Made by a program: the position numbers and the translations under genes
The notes under the pieces: generated by a model
What the model was told of the DNA's origin: nothing
The model's input: the letters and a program-made list of their open reading frames with translations, nothing else
Database searches by the model: none
In this document: positions 36,769-46,007 of the stretch, one piece after another
Position numbering within the stretch: position 1 is the first letter of the stretch
Layout of the letters: each line of letters starts with the position of its first letter
From: Anoxynatronum buryatiense
Lineage (GTDB): Bacteria > Bacillota > Clostridia > Peptostreptococcales > Tindalliaceae
Assembly (NCBI RefSeq): GCF_900182905.1
Contig: NZ_FXUF01000002.1
Coordinates: 310,001-374,000 of the forward strand
DNA length: 64,000 nucleotides
Direction of reading: 5' to 3'

Positions 36769-39441
36769 ATGATCACGTTGAAAATAAACGGCTTTGATGT
36801 GGAAGTCAAAGAAGGCGCTACCATTTATCATGCCGCATCCAGTATCGGCGTCAAAATTCCCACGCTCTGTTATGATGAAAGGCTCAAACCCCACGGTTCC
36901 TGCCGCATTTGTGTGGTGGAGGTGGAAGGGGCCCGTTCTTTAATGGCATCCTGCAGCACGCCTGCTGCCAATGGCATGGTGGTACACACTGAAAGTGAAG
37001 CTGTGGTGACTGCCCGCAAGGAACTTCTTGACTTGATTTTGGCAAACCACCCGCTGGACTGCCTCACCTGTGAGAAGGCTGGGCGCTGCACCTTGCAAGA
37101 TCTCTGTTATCAGTATGATATTGAAGAGAGCACCTTCGACGGTAAGCGGAAATCCTATGAAAAAGATGCCTCCAATGAGTTTTATACAGCCGATCAAACA
37201 AAATGCATTCTTTGCGGAAAGTGTGTATATGTTTGTTCTCAGGTTCAAAACACCGATGCCATCTGTTTTGTAGACCGGGGTTTTGAAACCCACATCGGCA
37301 CTCCCTTTGATATGGGACTGTCAGAGTCTACCTGTGTCTCTTGTGGTAACTGCGTGGCCGTATGTCCTGTTGGCGCATTAATGCCAAAACGCAAAGAAAA
37401 GTTCAGATACTGGGAAGTTGAGAAAGTGAAAACCACCTGCTCTTACTGCGGAGTCGGATGTCAGATGGAACTGCTGGTTAAGGATGGAAAGGTAGTGGAA
37501 GTAGAGCCGGTAAAAGGCCACTCCAATGATGGCTTACTTTGTGTCAAAGGCCGTTTTTCCTATGATTTTGTCAATCATCCATCACGACTGAAAAAACCTT
37601 TGGTGCGTAAAAATGGTGTTCTGGAAGAAGTCACCTGGGATGAAGCCTATGAAACGATTGTGGACAAAATCAAAGAAATAAAAGCTGCTGATGGCCCTGA
37701 TGCCATTGCCGCTTTTTCATCAGCCCGTGGCCTGACAGAAGAAAATTATCTAATGACCAAAATGATGCGCGCAGTCATCGGGACCAATAATGTGGACCAC
37801 TGCGCACGCCTCTGACATTCCTCCACTGTTGCAGGTCTTGCAACAACACTTGGAAGCGGCGCGATGACCAACAGTATTGCTGATATTCAGCAGGCAGACA
37901 CCATTTTTGTCACCGGGTCAAACACCACAGAGTCCCATCCCGTCATTGGAGCCCAATTGAAGCGCTCTGTTCGCAATGGCTCAAAACTGATTGTGGCAGA
38001 TCCCCGTGAAATACCGCTGGCAGCCGAGGCAGATGTGTTCCTGAAAATTAAACCGGGAACCAGCATCGCCCTCCATAACGCCATGATGAACGTGATTCTG
38101 GAGGAAAAGCTTCAGGATGAAACCTATATTCGTGAAAATACGGATAACTTTGATGAGCTGGCTGAAAGTCTTAAAAAATACACCCCTGAATATTCAGCAG
38201 AAATATGCGGAGTTGATGCAGACAAGATCCGTGAAGCGGCCCGTCTCTATGCCGGTGTTGATAAAGCGGCCATCCTGTATTGCATGGGCATCACCCAGCA
38301 TGTGAATGGAACAGAGACAGTGATGAGCTTATCCAACCTGGCGCTGATTACCGGTAACATTGGAAAGCCCGGCTCCGGCGTGAATCCTCTTCGCGGTCAA
38401 AACAACGTGCAGGGAGCTTGTGACATGGGTGCACTGCCCAATGTCTTCACCGGCTATCAGCCTGTCGGCAACCCTGGCGCTCTTGAAAAATTTGAAAAGG
38501 CCTGGGGTGTCACGCTTTCAGACAAGGCGGGGCTAACGGTGACCGAGACGTTTAAAGCCATTGAGGAAGACCGGGTGAAGATGCTTTATATCTTCGGAGA
38601 GAATCCCATGATTTCTGATCCGGATACCCATCATGCCGAGCACGCCCTTCAAAAGACCTTCCTGGTAGTACAGGACCTGTTCCTCACTGAAACTGCTGAG
38701 TTGGCCGACGTGGTATTGCCGGCAGCATCTTTCGCTGAGAAAGATGGGACTTTCGTTAACACCGAAAGAAGAGTGCAACGGGTTCGAAAAGCTGTGAAAC
38801 CACCAGGAGAAGCAAAACCCGACTGGGTAGTCTTTATGGATCTGATGAATCGTTTGGGCTACGAGAAAAAATACAATGATGCCGAAGAAATCTTTGAAGA
38901 AATTCGCAAGGTAACCCCCCAATATGCCGGCATTACCTATGACCGCATCAAAGGAAGAGGCATCCAGTGGCCTTGCCCCACCACCGATCATCCGGGCACA
39001 CCTGTGCTTCACATTGGCAAACCCGCCCGGGGCGCCGGTCTGCTGAAGCCTGTTGAGTTCGTTGAATCAGGAGAGCTGGGGGATGAAGAGTACCCGCTGG
39101 TGATGACCACCGGCCGCATCCTTTATCAGTATCACACCCGTACCATGACCGGCAAAACAGAAGGTATTAACAATATGGCGCCGGAAGTATACGTGGAAGT
39201 GAACCCTGAATTGGCGGCAGCCAAAGGCATTGAAGATGGTGCCATGGTTAAGATTACATCCCGTCGCGGTTTTGTCACCATGAAAGCAAAAGTGACCGAC
39301 AGAGTGGAAAAGGGTGTTCTCTTCGTACCCTTCCATTGGGAAAGTGGCGCGAATGTGCTGACCAACGGTGAAGTGCTTGACCAGTACTGCAAGATCCCAG
39401 GCCTAAAAGTGACAGGTGTTAACCTGGAAAAAATGGCGTAA
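36769..39441 (+). CDS. fdhA: Selenocysteine formate dehydrogenase catalytic subunit (in-frame UGA at 37813)
   Basis: An 890-residue catalytic subunit read through an in-frame TGA at 37813-37815, codon 349. Both sides stay in one frame: NVDHCARL, Sec, HSSTVAGLATT. This is the formate dehydrogenase active site where Sec binds Mo or W. The N-terminus has a NuoG-like [2Fe-2S] (C34, C45, C48, C62), a His-Cys [4Fe-4S] cluster (H94, C98, C101, C107), two ferredoxin clusters (C146-C156, C189-C199) and the [4Fe-4S] of the molybdopterin core (C224, C227, C231). A SECIS hairpin follows the UGA. The N-terminal clusters and the three upstream subunits indicate a soluble NAD/ferredoxin-linked complex. Ordinary gene calling splits it into two pieces. 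Confidence 0.95.
37816..37848 (+). promoter_or_regulatory. Bacterial SECIS element of fdhA
   Basis: Eleven bases after the UGA begins a perfect 6-bp stem, TGTTGC (37827-37832) with GCAACA (37840-37845), closing the loop AGGTCTT. The E. coli fdhF SECIS has a GGUCU apical loop on a similarly placed stem, which SelB binds. Position, stem and loop agree, so the UGA is read as selenocysteine rather than as a stop. Confidence 0.9.
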
Positions 39442-39462
39442 GCCGTCACACACAAGACTATA

Positions 39463-39499
39463 AAAACCCGGTTTCTCAAGTAATGAGAAACCGGGTTTT
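39463..39499. terminator. Strong bidirectional terminator between fdhA and ferritin-like gene
   Basis: A 16-bp perfect stem, AAAACCCGGTTTCTCA (39463-39478) with TGAGAAACCGGGTTTT (39484-39499), has a 5-base loop. A and T runs on the two sides make it work in both directions for the two convergent genes. Confidence 0.92.
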
Positions 39500-39559
39500 G
39501 TGTGCCGTGATCTTTTCAAAAGGTGATTTTAGAGAACTCAGCTCAGTTCAGTCGAAACA

Positions 39560-40060
39560 TCAACCACCCCAGGGCTGGCTCATGTAGTCTTCCATCAAAC
39601 GCTGGTGTTCTTCCTTGAACAGTTTTTCATGGCCCTGTTCCCATAAAGCCAAAGTGTGGAACAGTTTTTTGGCACTGGGATCATCGGTGTTATCAGCTGC
39701 ATTCTGGTAAAATTCAGCAAAATCTTTTTCCATTAAGTAGGCAGTGCGCAGCACACTCATGTCAGGCACCATGCTTTCAGTCACCTGCTGGTCAAGCAGT
39801 TCGTTCTCTGCACGATCGGCAAAAATATTTTTTTCCCGGTCAAGATCAAAGTCTACCTCTTTAAAAGTCTGATGCTTTTCAAAATGCTCCAGTTGTTCCT
39901 TCAGGTACTCGTAATGGTCCATTTCAACGTCTGCCAGTCGCAATAACATGTCTTTTGCACTGGCCAGGCTTACTTTTTCAGATTGATGGCGGAAAAAATC
40001 CACACCTTGCAATTCCCGCTCCATGGCATAGCGGATGATGTTTTGATAATTCTGTTTCAT
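39560..40060 (-). CDS. Ferritin-like (rubrerythrin-type) diiron protein
   Basis: A 166-residue four-helix protein. The putative diiron ligands lie in AMERELQGVDFF, DVEMDHYEYL, LMEKDFAEFYQNAA and LWEQGHEKLF, the E / E-x2-H pattern of rubrerythrin-like ferritins. There is no C-terminal rubredoxin domain, so it is the erythrin-only form. GGGAGGCG precedes the ATG. Such proteins reduce peroxide or handle iron in anaerobes; that role is inferred. It is divergent from fdhD. Confidence 0.88.
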   Translation of the reverse strand: MKQNYQNIIRYAMERELQGVDFFRHQSEKVSLASAKDMLLRLADVEMDHYEYLKEQLEHFEKHQTFKEVDFDLDREKNIFADRAENELLDQQVTESMVPDMSVLRTAYLMEKDFAEFYQNAADNTDDPSAKKLFHTLALWEQGHEKLFKEEHQRLMEDYMSQPWGG

Positions 40061-40088
40061 TTAAACGCCTCCCCGTTAAAATCTTAAC

Positions 40089-40147
40089 ACTATTATACCA
40101 TATTTATACCACAAAATGTCGGCGAATAAACCGGATTCTGGTATAAT
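40089..40147. promoter_or_regulatory. Divergent extended -10 promoters of the ferritin-like gene and fdhD
   Basis: TGGTATAAT at 40139-40147 (plus strand) is an extended -10 box for fdhD. Its exact inverse, ATTATACCA at 40089-40097, gives the same box on the minus strand for the ferritin-like gene. The two form a 9-bp inverted repeat 41 bases apart. -35 boxes are poor on both sides. Confidence 0.6.
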
Positions 40148-40177
40148 AATCATAGTAGTACACAGGGAGGGTCACAA

Positions 40178-41005
40178 ATGAATCTCGAACAGCAAAACGT
40201 CAAGCATACCTGTTCCATCATGCGAATCCAGCAGGAAGGCCCGTTGGCAAGGCCCGTTGCCATCGAAACCAGCGATGAAGTCATCATGGAAAAGCCCCTG
40301 ACTATCTTTTTAAATGAGCAGGAGTGGATCACACTTTTAAGTTCAGGTACTGCCATGGAATATCTGGCAGTGGGATTTTTATACTCTGAAGGGATTTTAC
40401 TCCGAAGGGAAGACTTGCTCAACTATCACCTCGACAGTGATGAAGGTAAGTTTCACGTTCAACTGAAAGAAAATCCAGAGTTAAAAACTCGATTAAAAGG
40501 CAAACGGGCTGTTACCACCGGCTGCGGAAAAGGCACTGTCTTTTTCGATGTGTTGGATGCCCTGACGACTCAGCCCATTAAGAACCAATACAAAATCCCG
40601 TTTGATGTGATACTGCAACTGTCTTCTGCTTTTCAAAAACGATCCATTCTGTTTCAGGAAACCGGGGGAGTGCATGCCTGTGCATTATGTGACACCTCAG
40701 GCATTCAACTTTTTCATGAAGACGTGGGCCGGCATAACGCATTGGATAAGGTCGTTGGTGAGGCTTTGATCAAGGATATTTCAGTCGATGAGAAGTGGTT
40801 GATTACCAGTGGTCGTCTTTCTTCAGAAATGGTGATAAAAACAGCACGTTACGGCATTGCAACGCTTATTTCCAGATCGGCCCCCACCAATCTGGCGGTG
40901 GAACTGGCGACACAGTTGAACATGACTCTTATTGGATTTGCACGGGGGAATCGCATGAATATTTACACGGGCAGAGAAAGGGTTTTCATTAAAGGTGAAG
41001 AGTGA
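40178..41005 (+). CDS. fdhD: Formate dehydrogenase sulfurtransferase FdhD
   Basis: A 275-residue protein that moves sulfur from a cysteine desulfurase to the molybdenum cofactor of formate dehydrogenase, needed for activity. Family blocks are AVGFLYSEGIL, VTTGCGKGT with the conserved cysteine loop, TGGVHACALCD, HEDVGRHNALDKVVG and LITSGRLSSEMV. GGGAGGG lies before the ATG. Its client is very probably the FdhA encoded 0.7 kb upstream. Confidence 0.96.
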   Translation: MNLEQQNVKHTCSIMRIQQEGPLARPVAIETSDEVIMEKPLTIFLNEQEWITLLSSGTAMEYLAVGFLYSEGILLRREDLLNYHLDSDEGKFHVQLKENPELKTRLKGKRAVTTGCGKGTVFFDVLDALTTQPIKNQYKIPFDVILQLSSAFQKRSILFQETGGVHACALCDTSGIQLFHEDVGRHNALDKVVGEALIKDISVDEKWLITSGRLSSEMVIKTARYGIATLISRSAPTNLAVELATQLNMTLIGFARGNRMNIYTGRERVFIKGEE

Positions 41006-41066
41006 TATAATCAATTCAAATGAATGATCAGAATTTTTTCCGAGTTGTATTTTTCTAAGGGAAGGC

Positions 41067-41135
41067 ATTCCTATGAAGAGCAACCGTCGGGTACTGGGAG
41101 AAATCCCCGTGCCTCCCGTGATGGAAAGGAAAAAA
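41067..41135 (+). promoter_or_regulatory. Probable molybdenum-cofactor (Moco) riboswitch aptamer before moaA
   Basis: The 5' leader between fdhD and moaA contains GTGCCTCCCGTGATGG and GAAAGGA, which resemble the conserved core I associate with Moco RNAs. Pairing supports a fold: ATTCCT (41067-41072) with AGGAA (41127-41131), and CCGTC...GGG with CCC...GATGG. A terminator hairpin follows, then moaA, the usual target of this riboswitch. I could not run a covariance model, so the class is moderately sure. Confidence 0.6.
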
Positions 41136-41143
41136 GCCCCCCA

Positions 41144-41172
41144 GGGAGCCTCCTTACCATCGGCTCCTTTTT
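41144..41172 (+). terminator. Leader terminator before moaA
   Basis: GGAGCC (41145-41150) with GGCTCC (41162-41167), then TTTTTG. Located between the putative Moco aptamer and the moaA ribosome site, it fits an expression platform that stops transcription when cofactor is plentiful. Confidence 0.8.
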
Positions 41173-41215
41173 GTATTGCACCAGAGGGAAAGGCTATGAG
41201 ACAGGAGGATCATGT

Positions 41216-42175
41216 ATGGCAGATCGATACAGTCGCCAGATCACGTATATGCGTATTTCTGTGACAGACTTATGCAATATGCGCTGTCAGTACTGCATGC
41301 CGGAAGAAGGTGTTGAGAAGCGCACCCACGAAGACCTTTTATCATTTGAAGAAATCGTTTCCATTGTAAAAGCCAGTGTGCCTCTGGGTATCCGAAAAAT
41401 TCGCATCACTGGTGGTGAGCCATTGGTACGCAATGGGATTGTTTCGCTGGTGGAACAGTTAAGACAGATTAATGGTATCGAAGAAATTGCCATGACGACC
41501 AATGGGACACTGCTGAAATCAATGGCCAAACCATTAAAGGAGGCAGGTTTAAATCGGTTCAATATCAGCATTGACTCGCTGAAAGAAGACCGCTATCGGG
41601 AGATCACCCGTGGCGGGCGCCTGTCAGATGTTCTCGAAGGAATTGAAACCGTTCTTTCGCTGGGAATGACACCACTGAAGCTGAATACGGTGGTGATAGG
41701 AGGTCTTAATGACGATGAAGTCAAAGACTTCACATCATTAACGATCAATGAGCACATTGATGTTCGATTCATCGAATTGATGCCGGTGGGAGAAGCCAGC
41801 CAGTGGGCAGAAAATCGGTTCATATCCAATGATGTACTGTTGGAGAAGCTGGGATTTTTGCTCACAGAACAGCGGGAAAATGGAAGCCCGGCCCAGTATT
41901 ATCGTTTGCCGGGTGCTATGGGGCGAGTGGGATTTATTAATCCCATCAGTCATCATTTCTGTCATGAATGCAACCGCATTCGCCTTACCAGCGACGGCCG
42001 GTTGAAACCCTGCCTTCACAGCAATGATGAAATTGATCTTCGTTCGGTTTTACATCAGCCCGCAAGTCAGATCACCAAAGTTATTGCCCAGGCCATTGAT
42101 CGCAAGCCGGAACGTCATCAGTTAGATCAGGATGAACGCTGTACCAGCCGCAATATGTGCCAGATTGGTGGTTGA
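41216..42175 (+). CDS. moaA: GTP 3',8-cyclase MoaA
   Basis: A 319-residue radical-SAM enzyme that converts GTP to the first molybdopterin intermediate. It has the SAM cluster motif CNMRCQYC, the RITGGEPLVR block, the second cluster CHECNRIRLTSDGRLKPCL, and ends in the conserved C-terminal Gly-Gly. The ATG at 41216 has AGGAGG 7 bases upstream; the longer upstream frame runs through the leader RNA and is not coding. It supplies cofactor for FdhA and the exported oxidoreductase. Confidence 0.96.
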   Translation: MADRYSRQITYMRISVTDLCNMRCQYCMPEEGVEKRTHEDLLSFEEIVSIVKASVPLGIRKIRITGGEPLVRNGIVSLVEQLRQINGIEEIAMTTNGTLLKSMAKPLKEAGLNRFNISIDSLKEDRYREITRGGRLSDVLEGIETVLSLGMTPLKLNTVVIGGLNDDEVKDFTSLTINEHIDVRFIELMPVGEASQWAENRFISNDVLLEKLGFLLTEQRENGSPAQYYRLPGAMGRVGFINPISHHFCHECNRIRLTSDGRLKPCLHSNDEIDLRSVLHQPASQITKVIAQAIDRKPERHQLDQDERCTSRNMCQIGG

Positions 42176-42200
42176 TGCACTCAGAGAAATACAGCCACCT

Positions 42201-42231
42201 GAAGCCCACATGTTTCATGATGGGCTTTTCT
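42201..42231 (+). terminator. Terminator after moaA
   Basis: AAGCCCA (42202-42208) with TGGGCTT (42221-42227), followed by a short T run. The loop has further CATG pairing. Confidence 0.75.
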
Positions 42232-42269
42232 GTTGGAGAAAATGGGTAATTCATGTGAGTGACAGTGCG

Positions 42270-42298
42270 TTGACCCTTCCCATGCAAACCGATATAAT
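42270..42298 (+). promoter_or_regulatory. SigA-type promoter of the murB-rapZ-yvcK operon
   Basis: TTGACC at 42270-42275, a 17-base spacer and TATAAT at 42293-42298, about 70 bases before murB. Confidence 0.85.
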
Positions 42299-42370
42299 GA
42301 AGTGAGACATTGACGGGGAGCCGGAAGATTTCCTCATAAGTTCCGGCAAATAAAGGCAGAGGTGAACACA

Positions 42371-43282
42371 TTGATTGAGCAAGCATTGGAGAAGGCACTG
42401 AAACAGATTGTGGGAGAAACCGCTTTGCGCTGTCAGGAGCCAATGAAAGCACATACTTCCTTTCAAATAGGCGGTCCTGCTGATTATCTGGCGGAACCCG
42501 GCACAGAAGCCCAGTTGGCTGATCTTCTATCCCTTTGCCAGGGGAGCGGCGTTCCTGTCATGGTCATTGGAAAAGGCAGTAACATGCTGGTTTCAGACAC
42601 GGGCATCAGGGGCGTGGTGATCAAAATAGGCAAAAGGATGAATCGTGTCACTGTTCAGGGGCAACAGGTCAATGCACAGGCAGGAGCGACTCTTTCCAGT
42701 TTGTCACGCACATTACTACAGCAATCTATGGCAGGGTTTGAGTTCGCTGCCGGCATCCCCGGGACACTGGGGGGAGCGCTGGCCATGAATGCAGGTGCCT
42801 ATGGTGGCGAAATGAAAGACATCTTGGTGAATTGCCGGGTGATGAACGCCAGCGGTATTATTCAAACTCTCACGCTGGATGAAATGCATATGGGTTATCG
42901 ATCCAGTCGTGTGCAGAAGACGGGAGAAATCATCTTATCGGCCAATCTGGCGCTGAAGTCGGGAGTGTACAGGCAAATTAAATTTATGATGGATGATTAC
43001 TGGCAGCGACGCGTCACACGACAACCTTATTATCTTCCCAGTGGCGGTAGTGTTTTCAAGCGGCCTGAAGGGTATTTTGCAGGAAAGCTGATTGAAGATT
43101 GTCAGTTAAAAGGCGTGGCTGTGGGTGGTGCCATGGTGTCAGAACTTCATGCCGGTTTTATTGTTAACACAGGTGATGCGACGGCAGCAGATGTAGTTAA
43201 TCTGATGAACCTGATCTGCAAGCGAGTGAAAGAAACCCACGGCGTCGATTTGGAAGCGGAACTGCGGGTAATTGGTGCATAG
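42371..43282 (+). CDS. murB: UDP-N-acetylenolpyruvoylglucosamine reductase
   Basis: A 303-residue FAD enzyme that makes UDP-MurNAc for peptidoglycan. It has the FAD motifs [12 protein letters not shown] and [19 protein letters not shown], the active-site region [13 protein letters not shown] and the C-terminal HAGFIVN. A TTG start at 42371 is favoured because AGAGGTG lies 6 bases before it; a GTG at 42362 is inside that site. It heads the rapZ-yvcK-whiA group, as in many Clostridia. Confidence 0.96.
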   Translation: MIEQALEKALKQIVGETALRCQEPMKAHTSFQIGGPADYLAEPGTEAQLADLLSLCQGSGVPVMVIGKGSNMLVSDTGIRGVVIKIGKRMNRVTVQGQQVNAQAGATLSSLSRTLLQQSMAGFEFAAGIPGTLGGALAMNAGAYGGEMKDILVNCRVMNASGIIQTLTLDEMHMGYRSSRVQKTGEIILSANLALKSGVYRQIKFMMDDYWQRRVTRQPYYLPSGGSVFKRPEGYFAGKLIEDCQLKGVAVGGAMVSELHAGFIVNTGDATAADVVNLMNLICKRVKETHGVDLEAELRVIGA

Positions 43283-43298
43283 ACAGGATGGTGAAACA

Positions 43299-44150
43299 AT
43301 GAAATTTGTCATTATCACAGGGCTTTCAGGAGCCGGAAAAAGTCTCACGGTTAAGTGCATGGAAGACCTTGGCTTTTATTGCGTTGATAATCTACCTCCC
43401 GTACTGATCCCACGGTTTGCCGAATTGTGCGAAAAAACCAGAGGAAGCATCGATAAAATAGCACTGGTGATGGATATTCGGGGGGGACTTTTTTTCGATG
43501 ACTTATTCAGTAGTCTTGATGCCTTCCGGGATCAGGGGCATGATTACGAAATATTGTTTTTGGATGCAAGTGACGAAACGCTTATTAAGCGCTATAAAGA
43601 AACGCGGCGCAGTCATCCCCTTTCACGTGATGGCGCCATAGGTGAAGGCATACGGTTGGAACGACAAAAATTACAACAGCTAAAAGAAATGGCTGTCACG
43701 ATTCTCGACACCAGCCGACTGAATCCAACACAGCTGAAAGAAGAGCTGCGGCACCTCTATTTGGAAGGTGGCGAACGGAATCATTTTTTGATTTCCCTCA
43801 TCACCTTTGGATTCAAACATGGAATTCCGCTGGATTCAGATTTGATTTTTGATGTTCGTTTCCTGCCAAATCCTTTCTACGAAGAAGAACTGAAATCTTT
43901 GACAGGTCTTGACCAACGAGTCAGAAGCTATGTACTTGACAACGAAACAGCCGTTGGTTTTCTGGAACACTTGGAACAGATGATGCTCTTTCTTATTCCC
44001 AACTATATTCGGGAAGGTAAGCATCAGCTGGTGGTAGGAATTGGATGCACCGGCGGCAGGCACCGGTCGGTGTCCATTGCCCTTGTGCTTGCCTCCTACC
44101 TGCAACAACATGGTTATCGGGTAATTCTGGAACACCGGGACATTGAATAA
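43299..44150 (+). CDS. rapZ: RapZ/YvcJ nucleotide-binding protein
   Basis: A 283-residue protein with the N-terminal P-loop [12 protein letters not shown] and the C-terminal [13 protein letters not shown] motif of the family. In Gram-negatives RapZ controls GlmS through a small RNA; in B. subtilis YvcJ binds nucleotides and affects competence. It is 16 bases after murB and 9 bases before yvcK, a conserved group. The role in this organism is not clear. Confidence 0.95.
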   Translation: MKFVIITGLSGAGKSLTVKCMEDLGFYCVDNLPPVLIPRFAELCEKTRGSIDKIALVMDIRGGLFFDDLFSSLDAFRDQGHDYEILFLDASDETLIKRYKETRRSHPLSRDGAIGEGIRLERQKLQQLKEMAVTILDTSRLNPTQLKEELRHLYLEGGERNHFLISLITFGFKHGIPLDSDLIFDVRFLPNPFYEEELKSLTGLDQRVRSYVLDNETAVGFLEHLEQMMLFLIPNYIREGKHQLVVGIGCTGGRHRSVSIALVLASYLQQHGYRVILEHRDIE

Positions 44151-44159
44151 GGTGACATC

Positions 44160-45467
44160 ATGAAATGGATTTACTGGCTAAAACCGGGGTTGCAAATGAA
44201 AAGATGGCTATTGTTGGGGCTGGCGGGAATTGTGATGATCTCGGCAGCACTGGCATATTTTTGGCGTGCCATGGAACTGAACCTGCCCGGCGCGACGGCA
44301 GTGGCCGCCGGACTGACCGGGCTTCTACTATTGATACTGTCGTTGCATCAGGGAATCCTTTCCCTCATGCGAAATCTGGACCGGATTCCCAGAACAGAAA
44401 CAGTCCAGTCAGAACATGACCGATTGGTGCAAATGGTATATGACCGGCAAGTTCTCTCCAAAGGACGCCGCATTGTTGTCATTGGCGGAGGTACCGGGCT
44501 GTCTGTATTGCTTCGGGGTATGAAACAGGTAACCACCAACATTTCTGCCATCGTCACTGTTGCCGATGATGGCGGTGGATCCGGTGTTTTAAGAGAAGAT
44601 CTGGGAATGCTGCCACCCGGAGATATTCGCAGCTGCCTGTTGGCGCTGGCAGAAATGGAACCCACCATGGAAGCGTTGCTGCAGTACCGATTTACTGAAG
44701 GTGTGCTGAAAGGACAGAGCTTCGGAAACCTTTTTGTTGCCTCCATGAATGGTATTAGTGACAGCTTTGAAGAAGCAGTCAAAAAAATGGGTGAAGTGTT
44801 GGCAGTAAAAGGACAGGTGCTTCCTGTCACACTGGAAGATTTGACACTCTACGCTCAGCTAAAAAACGGCAAAGTGATTAAAGGAGAATCCAATATTCCA
44901 TTAAAATGCCAGGAAGAAAACAGCCCCATCGATTTTGTATTTATTCGCCCCAGAAAACCGGCTGCGTTGCCGGAAGTACTCACAGCCATTGATGGCGCAG
45001 AAGCCATTGTGCTGGGACCCGGCAGTCTCTATACAAGCATCATCCCCAACCTTCTGGTGAGTGCGGTCACAGAGCGCATTAACCAGTCGAAGGCCGTGAA
45101 AATCTATTTACCCAACCTGATGACCCAACCGGGAGAAACCGACAGGTATGCAGTGGTAGACCATGTGGAAGCGCTGATGAGCAACACTGGTCTGGCACAT
45201 CTGGATTACGTGCTGGCCAATGCCCAGAAGGTTCCGCAAGCCATTGTAGACAAGTATCGGCTGGAGGGAGCAGAAATGGTGCTGCCAAATGCTGAAGATC
45301 ATCAGCGTCTGAAAGAAAGCGATATTCAGCTAATGGAAGTAAATGCAGTGGATATCCGCAAAGAATACGTCCGCCACGATGCACTGACCATCTCCAGAAT
45401 AATACATGATCAACTGATTCCTGAAAAGCACAGAGCAACTTTATTGCACAAAACAGCCGCTCATTAG
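44160..45467 (+). CDS. yvcK: YvcK/GlmR family gluconeogenesis factor
   Basis: A 435-residue protein. The N-terminal 90 residues hold two hydrophobic segments, absent from B. subtilis YvcK; the rest is the CofD-like fold with VIGGGTGLSVLLRGMK, VTVADDGGGSGVLRE, GNLFVASM and GPGSLYTSIIPNL. YvcK proteins bind UDP-GlcNAc and link carbon metabolism with wall synthesis. The membrane-anchored form occurs in other Clostridia. A terminator stem begins within the last codons. Confidence 0.93.
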   Translation: MKWIYWLKPGLQMKRWLLLGLAGIVMISAALAYFWRAMELNLPGATAVAAGLTGLLLLILSLHQGILSLMRNLDRIPRTETVQSEHDRLVQMVYDRQVLSKGRRIVVIGGGTGLSVLLRGMKQVTTNISAIVTVADDGGGSGVLREDLGMLPPGDIRSCLLALAEMEPTMEALLQYRFTEGVLKGQSFGNLFVASMNGISDSFEEAVKKMGEVLAVKGQVLPVTLEDLTLYAQLKNGKVIKGESNIPLKCQEENSPIDFVFIRPRKPAALPEVLTAIDGAEAIVLGPGSLYTSIIPNLLVSAVTERINQSKAVKIYLPNLMTQPGETDRYAVVDHVEALMSNTGLAHLDYVLANAQKVPQAIVDKYRLEGAEMVLPNAEDHQRLKESDIQLMEVNAVDIRKEYVRHDALTISRIIHDQLIPEKHRATLLHKTAAH

Positions 45468-45478
45468 GGCGGCTTTTC
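45455..45478 (+). terminator. Terminator overlapping the yvcK stop
   Basis: AGCCGC (45455-45460) with GCGGCT (45469-45474) then TTTT. The 5' arm lies in the last codons of yvcK. Confidence 0.75.
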
Positions 45479-45555
45479 AGCGTGGTACACCGCCGTTGAA
45501 CATGTCAGCCGGTTATGATACAGTTAAGGGTAAGAAAAAACACAGGGATGATAGC

Positions 45556-45984
45556 ATGAGATACGAAACAAGCGCTGGTGGTGTGGTGTTTTTCGGAAAT
45601 GCCATCCTGCTGCTGAAAAAATACAACGGTGACTGGGTATTGCCCAAGGGAAAAGTAGAGCCCTTGGAAACCACCCGCGCTACGGCCATTCGGGAAGTGG
45701 CTGAAGAGTCAGGTGTGAAAGCAGATGTGCTTCGATACCTGGGAGCAATTCACTATGTCTATCAGGCCAGTTGGGCCAGAAATGAGAATATCTATAAAAC
45801 TGTCCACTGGTTTCTTATGCAATCACGCACCATGCGTTGTTTTCCACAGAGAAGTGAAGGGTTTGTGGAAGCGCGCTTTGTTCATATGGACCGGGTGCTT
45901 GAAATTGTCAAATACACAGATGAACGTAAAATGGTTCAAAAAGGGCTGGAACAATTGGACCGACTGGGTAAAAAAGTCAAATAA
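45556..45984 (+). CDS. NUDIX hydrolase
   Basis: A 142-residue pyrophosphohydrolase with a complete Nudix box (GKVEPLETTRATAIREVAEESG), conserved glycine, REVAEE and all. The ATG at 45556 starts at MRYETSAGGVVFF, the usual first strand; earlier in-frame codons lack a ribosome site. The substrate is not predictable. It is inserted between yvcK and whiA and its end abuts the whiA leader. Confidence 0.9.
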   Translation: MRYETSAGGVVFFGNAILLLKKYNGDWVLPKGKVEPLETTRATAIREVAEESGVKADVLRYLGAIHYVYQASWARNENIYKTVHWFLMQSRTMRCFPQRSEGFVEARFVHMDRVLEIVKYTDERKMVQKGLEQLDRLGKKVK

Positions 45985-46007
45985 TGATCAGAGAGGATTC
46001 CGCCAAC

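Noticed and set aside
36769-39441. Two separate genes or a pseudogene at the formate dehydrogenase locus
   Set aside because: The break is a single in-frame TGA at the active-site position with a SECIS hairpin after it, and the frame is identical on both sides. Selenocysteine explains it better than a nonsense mutation.
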